In this document: positions 1 through 4,647 of the stretch, in pieces
How positions within the stretch are numbered: position 1 is the first letter of the stretch
Layout of the letters: every line of letters begins with the position of its first letter
Notes under the pieces: model-generated
Told to the model about the DNA's origin: nothing
The model's database searches: none
Seen by the model: only the letters and a program-made list of their open reading frames with translations
From: Alphaproteobacteria bacterium
GTDB lineage: Bacteria > Pseudomonadota > Alphaproteobacteria > UBA11222
Length of the DNA stretch: 5,217 nucleotides
Reading direction: 5' to 3'
NCBI GenBank assembly: GCA_003454415.1
Contig: DMKG01000026.1
Coordinates: 1 to 5,217 of the forward strand
Program-made: the position numbers and the translations under genes

Positions 1-173
1 CCCGCCGCCATCCAGCACCGCTGGAAGGCCAGAAATTGTTCCAGATCGTTTCGGCGCAGGTGGCTGCTTCCTCGGCGACTGCCGAGTTCGAGCAGGTGCC
101 GCAATATGCGCCCATCAAATATGCGGGACATGAGGCGGGCGATTTCTTTCTTGTGCCCTCGCGCCTGAGATAA
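1..173 (+). CDS. C-terminal end of a caspase-like (peptidase C14) protein, partial
   Basis: An open frame enters from the left edge (first full codon at position 3) and stops at TAA 171-173, giving 56 residues. The readable tail includes LEGQKLFQIVSAQV, then EQVPQYAPIKYAGHEAG and DFFLVPSRLR. The pattern 'QxPQYAPIxxAGHEaGDFFfV' close to the C-terminus is what I recall from bacterial caspase-like proteins, where it is the last strand region after the p10-like part. The catalytic His-Cys dyad would lie upstream of the window, so the family call rests on the tail alone and no activity can be inferred. The stop is 1 nt before the GTG of the next gene, so it is probably the upstream member of the same operon as the lipoprotein and the CHASE2 cyclase. 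Caspase-like and CHASE2 genes do occur near each other in proteobacteria, which fits. It could instead be an unrelated protein with a similar tail. The coding frame is secure; the family call is moderate. Confidence 0.5.
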   Translation, partial: RRHPAPLEGQKLFQIVSAQVAASSATAEFEQVPQYAPIKYAGHEAGDFFLVPSRLR

Positions 174-174
174 T

Positions 175-1020
175 GTGCCGATACGGCTTTCACCCTGCGC
201 GGCGGCTGCAGGTCTGCTGGCCGCCACCATCCTGCTGGCCGCCGGCTGTGCAGGTCCAGCGCGCAAATATGACCGTGCGGCGCATGCGGCGGGTTTTACG
301 CAAACGCTTTATCAGGGGCCCAGATTCCACCATAAGATCTTCCGTAATTCTGCTCCGCTGAAAGACGGGAGATTGCATGTTTTCATCGAAGGAGATGTTT
401 CCGTTCGTGAAGCACTGCGCCATGCGCCGCCCGATCCTACTCCGCGCAAGGGGCTCATGCTGCAATTGATGGAACGGGATGAAGCCGCCGCTATCCTTCT
501 CGGGCGCCCCTGTTATCATGGCGTATATGAAATGGATGCGTGTGAAATCCGGCATTTGGGCAGAGAGCGTTATTCCAGGGAAATCACCGACTCCATGACC
601 GGAGCGCTGCGCGCGGAAATGCAGGCGTCAGGGGCGCGGGAGGTTGTGATTTTCGGCTATAGCGGCGGCGGTAGCCTGGGCCTGCTCATGGCGGGGCAAA
701 TTCCCGAAACGAAAGCGCTTGTTACGCTGGCCGCCAATCTGGACAATGCGGCGCTTACGGCCTATCAGGTTTCGCCCCCGCTTTCCGGGTCGCTGGATCC
801 CGCGAACGCGCCTCCTTTACCGGACTCGGTCGCGCAACTGCATTTCTTTGGCGAACGCGACGTCAGGCTGCCCGTTTCGCTCGCGCGTGAAACCCTGGCG
901 CGCCAGAAAGCCGCGGCCGTCATTGTGCCCGGTATCGATCATGACTGCTGCTGGCAGGCCATTTGGCCAGAGATAGCCGCCCGTCTGCAAAAGGCGCTAG
1001 AGGGAGGGGCGGTCCAGTGA
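175..1020 (+). CDS. Alpha/beta-hydrolase-fold lipoprotein
   Basis: This 281-residue protein starts at GTG 175, the only start codon between the in-frame stop TGA (166-168) and the signal peptide. Residues 1-25 form a lipoprotein signal: Pro/Arg-containing n-region, hydrophobic stretch AAAAGLLAATILLAAGC, and lipobox LAAG/C with Cys25 as the lipidated residue. Position +2 is Ala, not Asp, so outer-membrane sorting is the default expectation. The mature part is an alpha/beta hydrolase: FIEGD (70-74) as the strand/oxyanion region, DPTPRKG (87-93), LGRPCY (109-114), nucleophile elbow GYSGGG with Ser163, likely acid Asp229 in FGERDVRLP, and His256 in GIDHD. The set resembles a family of proteobacterial hypothetical lipoproteins with motifs FIEGDG, DPTPR, LGRPCY and GYSGGG; their substrate is unknown to me. 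Two Cys sit next to the catalytic His (258-259). The 3' end overlaps the cyclase start by 4 bp, implying translational coupling. Fold and location are confident; esterase or thioesterase activity is inference. Confidence 0.87.
   Translation: MPIRLSPCAAAAGLLAATILLAAGCAGPARKYDRAAHAAGFTQTLYQGPRFHHKIFRNSAPLKDGRLHVFIEGDVSVREALRHAPPDPTPRKGLMLQLMERDEAAAILLGRPCYHGVYEMDACEIRHLGRERYSREITDSMTGALRAEMQASGAREVVIFGYSGGGSLGLLMAGQIPETKALVTLAANLDNAALTAYQVSPPLSGSLDPANAPPLPDSVAQLHFFGERDVRLPVSLARETLARQKAAAVIVPGIDHDCCWQAIWPEIAARLQKALEGGAVQ
1001..1009 (+). promoter_or_regulatory. Ribosome binding site fixing the cyclase start at GTG 1017
   Basis: AGGGAGGGG lies inside the end of the lipoprotein gene, with its GAGG core 9 nt before GTG 1017. 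An in-frame TTG at 963 has no comparable purine tract and would give a 58-bp overlap and 18 extra hydrophilic residues (ARDSRPSAKGARG...) ahead of the membrane segment. The GTGA overlap with the upstream stop (1017-1020) supports the GTG. Confidence 0.75.
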
Positions 1021-3038
1021 AGCATCGAACGAGGCAAATTCTGACTGTCGCTGCCTGCACGGCAATCGCGATGATCCTGACCCGTTTTACTGCAGGACCG
1101 GTTTGGCTTGAGGGGCTGTATTACGACAGCGCCCTGGCCGCGTGGGCGGCAATCCGCCCAGGCGACCCGAGGGACGCCAGCGTACTGGTCGTTGGACTGG
1201 ACGCGGCCAGTCTGGCGGAGCCCGAACTGGCGGCGCGGCCTCGCGCCCTGTTCGGGCCTATTTGGGCAAGGACGCTTGGCGCATTGCATGACGCCGGCGC
1301 CAAAGTCGTAGCCTTCGATTTCATACTGGCCTTTAGCGGAGAGGCCATTGCAAAAGGATATGACAGGGATTTTCTGCGCGCCCTGTTTCTGGACCGGGAG
1401 AAGATCGTTCTGGCGCGCTCTCTTGACCTTCTTCCAGCACGCAGTTACAGCGCCGCCCTGGGTTTTTCAGCATCCTCTCTCGGGGCATCCGAAATAACGC
1501 CAGATGGCGACGGAATTTACCGGAACGTCCTGCTGGACGCCGGAGAAGACAAACAGATTCCAACACTGGCGGGCGCGGCGCTGGCCAAAGCGGGATTTAC
1601 GGACATTCCTCACGCGGTGCTTCTTGCGCCGGACCGCGCCCTGGAGAGCCTGCCGACATTGTCGCTTGGACAGGTGCTGAATTGCGCGGTTGACGATCCC
1701 GCCGCCCTTGCGCGGGCGGTCAAGGACAGGATTGTTTTTATCGGATCCCTTCTTCCTGAAGAAGACCGTAAAGGCTCCCTTACGCGTTTTTTCGCCAGCG
1801 CGCCCCGGACGGAAAGGCGTGTTGACGGCTGCGCGCCGCAAATCGTAACAGAAGCCGCCAATATCGTTCCGGGCGTGTATCTGCATGCAATGGCGGTGGA
1901 GACTGTCATGCAGCGCCAGGCGGCGCGCGCTCTAGACGGTCTGCTGCATGCAATGATTGGCGGATTGGCGGCGGGGCTGGCGGTGGCGGGCGCGTTGAAA
2001 TTCCGTCCGCTGATGACGGTGATTTCGGCGTTGATGCTGTGTGTGGTCTTATGGCTGGCGGAAATCGCCAGCCTTGCGGTTGGATTTCATGCGCCGTTGG
2101 GATATCCGGCCCTGCTTGGCGTACTTTCCGCTGGCGGCGGCTTCGCCTTGCGTTTTCTTTTCGAGGAACGGCGCAGATTTCATCTCCAGAATGCTTTTGG
2201 GCATTACCTGGCTCCGGAACTGGTCGAACGTCTGGCGTCTGCCGATGAAATGCCCGCATTGGGCGGGGAAATCCGTGAAGCGAGCGTGATGTTCGCCGAT
2301 CTTTCCGGTTTCACCGCGATGTCGGGCAGAATTCCGGCGGAACAGGTGGTGGCGCTGACCAATCAGTATCTTGGCCTGATGGCTGAAGAAATCGAAGCCA
2401 GTAACGGTTATATCGACAAGTATATGGGCGATGCGGTGATGGCCGTCTGGGGCGCGCCGCTGCCACTTGCCGATCACGCCGCGCGCGCCGTAAACACCGG
2501 CCTCAGAATCGCCAGTCGAATCAAAGCGGCCCACGCCTTAGCGCTTCGCGAGGGACGGGAGGGGTTCAGCGTGAAAATCGGAATCAATTCAGGCCAGGTC
2601 GTGGCTGGCAATGTGGGGGCGCGAAAGCGGCTGAATTATACGGTCGCGGGCGATACAGTGAATGTGGCGGCGCGTCTTGAATCCGTGCCGGCGGATTATG
2701 GCTGCATGGTGATTATCGGCGAAATGACCGCGCAATTGCTGGGGGGTCAATACGTTTTACGTGAGATTGACAGGATCGGCGTCAAGGGCCGCGAAACGCC
2801 GCTGGCGGTATTTGAACCTTTGTTGGGGACCCCGTCCGACATCACTCTGGCGGATGCCTATGCGCGGGCGCTGGAATCATACCGGGCGGGAGAGTTTTCC
2901 CAGGCGTTAGCGCAATGGGAAATCCTGGCGCAAACGGGTGATGGTCCCTCCCGGGTGATGGGCGCCCGCGCGCGGGAACTGCTTCGTGCGCCCCCTGACG
3001 GGAACTGGGATGGAGTGTGGCGCAGAACCAGCAAATAG
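1017..3038 (+). CDS. CHASE2-domain class III adenylate cyclase
   Basis: This 673-residue inner-membrane protein should convert ATP to cyclic AMP in response to a periplasmic signal. Layout: TM1 about 9-28; periplasmic CHASE2 domain about 30-305 (VLVVGLDAASL, GAKVVAFDF, GDGIYRNV, VFIGSLLPEEDR, PGVYLHAMAVETVM); three closely spaced membrane segments about 306-328, 331-353 and 360-381; a linker with FGHYLAPELVERL; and the cyclase catalytic domain about 420-600. Catalytic residues are complete: metal-binding Asp428 (FADLSGFT) and Asp472 (YMGDAVMAVWG), adenine-selecting Lys468 (DKYMGD) and Thr542 (NYTVAGD), and transition-state Asn549 and Arg553 (VNVAARLE). The Lys/Thr pair is that of class IIIb and argues for ATP over GTP. 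A helical tail (612-673, ALESYRAGEFSQAL... WDGVWRRTSK) matches the TPR-like end seen in this family. The start was chosen for the strong RBS and the GTGA overlap. It is translationally coupled to the lipoprotein hydrolase. The cyclase call is very secure; the ligand is unknown. Confidence 0.95.
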   Translation: MKHRTRQILTVAACTAIAMILTRFTAGPVWLEGLYYDSALAAWAAIRPGDPRDASVLVVGLDAASLAEPELAARPRALFGPIWARTLGALHDAGAKVVAFDFILAFSGEAIAKGYDRDFLRALFLDREKIVLARSLDLLPARSYSAALGFSASSLGASEITPDGDGIYRNVLLDAGEDKQIPTLAGAALAKAGFTDIPHAVLLAPDRALESLPTLSLGQVLNCAVDDPAALARAVKDRIVFIGSLLPEEDRKGSLTRFFASAPRTERRVDGCAPQIVTEAANIVPGVYLHAMAVETVMQRQAARALDGLLHAMIGGLAAGLAVAGALKFRPLMTVISALMLCVVLWLAEIASLAVGFHAPLGYPALLGVLSAGGGFALRFLFEERRRFHLQNAFGHYLAPELVERLASADEMPALGGEIREASVMFADLSGFTAMSGRIPAEQVVALTNQYLGLMAEEIEASNGYIDKYMGDAVMAVWGAPLPLADHAARAVNTGLRIASRIKAAHALALREGREGFSVKIGINSGQVVAGNVGARKRLNYTVAGDTVNVAARLESVPADYGCMVIIGEMTAQLLGGQYVLREIDRIGVKGRETPLAVFEPLLGTPSDITLADAYARALESYRAGEFSQALAQWEILAQTGDGPSRVMGARARELLRAPPDGNWDGVWRRTSK

Positions 3039-3043
3039 AACGC

Positions 3044-3120
3044 CTAGTGGTCCAGTTCTAATATCCGCATCCTGTTATAGCCGCCCGGTTTGGGCATGTC
3101 AGAACCATCAGGGCCACCAG
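3044..3120. terminator. Imperfect stem-loop between convergent genes, possible two-way terminator
   Basis: In the 106-bp gap between two convergent stop codons, CTAGTGGTCC (3044-3053) pairs with GGGCCACCAG (3111-3120) with one A/C mismatch and one G-T wobble. The arms continue inward as GTTCT (3055-3059) with AGAAC (3101-3105), leaving unequal bulges of 1 and 5 nt. Inside is a small hairpin, GCCC/GGGC (3083-3086 with 3092-3095). No T-run follows on either strand, so this is not a canonical intrinsic terminator. Position favours transcription termination for both flanking genes; the remnant of a small inverted-repeat element is an alternative. Confidence 0.35.
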
Positions 3121-3144
3121 CAAGTACGAGTTCAGGCATAAAGA

Positions 3145-3702
3145 TCAGGGATTGGCGATTTTGACCGGCTTGGATGGGGCCTGGCTTGCCGCCACCGTGG
3201 TTGGGCAGAGCGCGAATCCGTGATTGCCGGCAAAGCTGAACTGTTTTGCATAGGACGCCAATCCGGCGGGATTCAGATTGACGCTGCCGGAATGAATGTT
3301 CTCTGCCTGCCGGCAGAACGCGCCGCGTTGCACCATGCCCCTGCGGGAGGATTCATTGGCGATGCGGGTGATGAAGCCATTCAGCTCTTTGGTTGAGCGC
3401 GAACCGTATTTCTGACTGAAAAAGGACTGTAAATGCTTGCCCTCGGTGCTCAATTGCGGCTTGAACCGCATGACAAAGCCGTTATAGGCGGCTTTCTGGT
3501 TACAGGTAAGCGCAGCCACCATCAGCTCGTTTTGCAGCATCCGGACCTGCAATGCATTTTCTTGGGCGGGAACGACGCAAACCGCAGCCGCGGCCATATT
3601 GGGAACCGTAAGAGCAAGACTTAGCGCCGCTGCGGCAACTCCATTACGGAAAACAGAACATTTTGTTATCGCAGTCCGGTACGCTATTTTCAGCACGGTC
3701 AT
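3145..3702 (-). CDS. Small exported protein of unknown function with four mature cysteines
   Basis: I do not recognise a named family. From ATG (complement of 3700-3702) the product has 185 residues. It has a Sec-type signal peptide: basic n-region (Lys5, Arg9, Lys14, Arg19), hydrophobic core GVAAAALSLALTV (21-33), and a likely cleavage in the AAAA run at 37-40. The mature protein of about 145 residues has Cys42, 67, 130 and 166, enough for two disulfides, and is mostly helical-looking with basic patches (FVMRFKP, SQKYGSRS). Its central segments (LQNELMVAALTCNQKAAYN, FITRIANESSRR) resemble short secreted hypothetical proteins I associate with alphaproteobacteria. An in-frame TTG at 3723 would add 7 residues but lacks a ribosome site. 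A GTG at 3696 with GGGGG six bases before it is a real alternative start. It is convergent with the cyclase and divergent from the hydrolase, so it is transcribed alone. Periplasmic or secreted location is well supported; function unknown. Confidence 0.82.
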   Translation of the reverse strand: MTVLKIAYRTAITKCSVFRNGVAAAALSLALTVPNMAAAAVCVVPAQENALQVRMLQNELMVAALTCNQKAAYNGFVMRFKPQLSTEGKHLQSFFSQKYGSRSTKELNGFITRIANESSRRGMVQRGAFCRQAENIHSGSVNLNPAGLASYAKQFSFAGNHGFALCPTTVAASQAPSKPVKIANP

Positions 3703-3731
3703 CCCCCGCTCAACTATGGTCAAAAAATGCG

Positions 3732-3760
3732 TTAAACTAACCGCCGATTCTATTTATATC
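3732..3760 (+). promoter_or_regulatory. Candidate promoter for the hydrolase-kinase pair (weak)
   Basis: TTAAAC (3732-3737) and TATATC (3755-3760) are separated by 17 nt and match the sigma-70 consensus at 3/6 and 4/6 positions. This would give a leader of roughly 90 nt before ATG 3856. The match is modest in an AT-rich stretch, so this is a candidate only. Confidence 0.25.
3747..3758 (-). promoter_or_regulatory. Candidate -10 elements for the minus-strand exported-protein gene (weak)
   Basis: Read on the minus strand, TATAAA (3758-3753) and TAGAAT (3752-3747) are adjacent and each matches TATAAT at 5/6 positions. I found no good -35 at the right distance. They overlap the plus-strand candidate, so the two divergent promoters could interfere with each other or share a regulator. 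Confidence 0.25.
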
Positions 3761-3843
3761 AAACAGTTTTTTAGCAGGAGACGTAACAGGTAAACTTTTG
3801 TCAGGAATTGCGCCCTCCGGTCAAAAGCGTCATAAATAAAAAA

Positions 3844-3849
3844 AAGGAA
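3844..3849 (+). promoter_or_regulatory. Ribosome binding site for the cytosolic hydrolase
   Basis: AAGGAA lies 6 nt before ATG 3856. This fixes the start at 3856 in preference to the in-frame TTG at 3808. The out-of-frame ATG at 3851 is too close to the site and opens no relevant frame. Confidence 0.7.
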
Positions 3850-3855
3850 CATGAA

Positions 3856-4629
3856 ATGCCTTATATCGAAAGAGATGGCGCCAGGATTTTTTATCAGGCG
3901 GAAGGTCAGGGGCCGGCGGTTTTGCTCAGTCATGGATTTTCCGCCACCAGTGTGATGTGGAAAGGCCAGATCGCCTCGTTCAGGGACCGCTATCGCATCA
4001 TCACGTGGGATATGCGGGGTCATGGTGAAAGCAGCAGCCCGGAGGACCCCGCCCTCTATTCCACGGAAGCCACCATTGCCGATATGGCGGCTGTGCTCGA
4101 CGCTTGCGGGGCCAGGAAGGCGGTTATAGGCGGCCATTCCCTCGGCGGCTATATGTCATTGGCGTTTTATCTCAGCCATCCGGATCGGGTGCGGGCGCTT
4201 ATGCTGTTCAATACCGGCCCCGGATACAAGAACGATGAGGCGCGTATCGCCTGGAACCGCATGGCTGAGAAACAGGCCGGCGCCTTTGCCCGGAAAGGGC
4301 TGGCGGCGGTGGGCCACAGCGAAGAAATGCAATTAGGAACGCACGTTACGGCGCTGGGGCTTGAACATGCTGCGCGCGGCATGCTGGCGCAAAGCGACGC
4401 CAGGGTGATGGACGGGCTGACAACCATCCACGCGCCTTCACTGGTGCTGGTGGGCGAAAAGGATCGCGGCTATCTTGCGGCGGCCGATCACATGGCGGCG
4501 AAGATTCCGAAAAGCAGGAAGGTGATTCTTGCCGATGCGGGGCATGCGGCGAACCTTCACCAGCCTATAGCGTTTAATGCGGCAGTTGAAGAATTCCTGA
4601 AAGGGTTGCCGGCCGCGCCCGATCAATGA
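3856..4629 (+). CDS. Cytosolic alpha/beta-fold hydrolase
   Basis: This 257-residue protein starts at ATG behind a good ribosome site and has no signal peptide or membrane segment, so it acts in the cytosol. It opens MPYIERDGARIFYQ, usual for small serine hydrolases of the enol-lactonase/haloperoxidase/esterase group. Motifs in order: oxyanion-region SHGFSAT (25-31), WDMRGHGESS (51-60), nucleophile elbow GGHSLGGY with Ser95, a helical cap region about 122-190, acid Asp203 in LVGEKDRG, and His230 in DAGHAANLHQP. The triad is complete and the length normal, so an active ester, thioester or lactone hydrolase is likely; the substrate cannot be read from the sequence. RsbQ and KAI2/D14, alpha/beta hydrolases that act as small-molecule receptors, have the same fold and similar length, so a sensory role is possible. 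The sensorless histidine kinase follows after 18 nt in the same frame, suggesting an operon. Confidence 0.92.
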   Translation: MPYIERDGARIFYQAEGQGPAVLLSHGFSATSVMWKGQIASFRDRYRIITWDMRGHGESSSPEDPALYSTEATIADMAAVLDACGARKAVIGGHSLGGYMSLAFYLSHPDRVRALMLFNTGPGYKNDEARIAWNRMAEKQAGAFARKGLAAVGHSEEMQLGTHVTALGLEHAARGMLAQSDARVMDGLTTIHAPSLVLVGEKDRGYLAAADHMAAKIPKSRKVILADAGHAANLHQPIAFNAAVEEFLKGLPAAPDQ

Positions 4630-4631
4630 CC

Positions 4632-4637
4632 GGAAGG
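4632..4637 (+). promoter_or_regulatory. Ribosome binding site for the histidine kinase
   Basis: GGAAGG begins just after the hydrolase stop (TGA 4627-4629) and lies 10 nt before GTG 4648, the first start codon available in the frame after that stop. A second purine run, AAGG (4645-4648), touches the GTG and is too close to serve. Confidence 0.55.
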
Positions 4638-4647
4638 TCGCTTTAAG

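Larger units (their letters stand above)
3703..3855. other. AT-rich divergent intergenic region
   Basis: This stretch separates the start of the minus-strand exported-protein gene from the hydrolase start and is visibly richer in A/T than the genes, with A- and T-runs near 3722-3727, 3767-3772 and 3836-3845. It must hold both promoters. The only other structure I see is a short inverted repeat, CTTTTG (3795-3800) with CAAAAG (3822-3827). No small gene is convincing here; the in-frame TTG at 3808 would only extend the hydrolase with a hydrophilic stretch (PPVKSVINKKKEHE). Confidence 0.5.

Noticed and set aside
963..1016. TTG 963 as the cyclase start
   Set aside because: It would add 18 hydrophilic residues before the first membrane segment and has no ribosome site, whereas GTG 1017 has a strong one and the GTGA overlap.
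1467..1909. Two overlapping minus-strand ORFs opposite the CHASE2 domain
   Set aside because: Antisense to a clear CHASE2 coding region; the products are Arg-rich and low in structure-like patterns.
1881..1955. 12-bp direct repeat CTGCATGCAATG at 1881-1892 and 1944-1955
   Set aside because: Both copies encode Leu-His-Ala-Met in the cyclase frame, one in the conserved CHASE2 end and one in the next membrane segment. Shared codons explain it; there is no further copy or element structure.
2049..2534. Long minus-strand ORF (161 codons) opposite the cyclase
   Set aside because: It lies fully antisense to the catalytic domain and linker, whose motifs are all intact on the plus strand. Its product has no recognisable motif and no plausible ribosome site was seen.
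3663..3690. Promoter-like TTGTTA plus TATTTT on the plus strand, 16-nt spacing
   Set aside because: It lies inside the signal-peptide region of the minus-strand gene and would give a very long leader for the hydrolase; the intergenic candidate is better placed.
3795..3827. Short inverted repeat CTTTTG/CAAAAG upstream of the hydrolase
   Set aside because: Only 6-bp arms with a 21-nt loop and no extension. This is expected by chance in AT-rich sequence, so it is not called an operator or attenuator.
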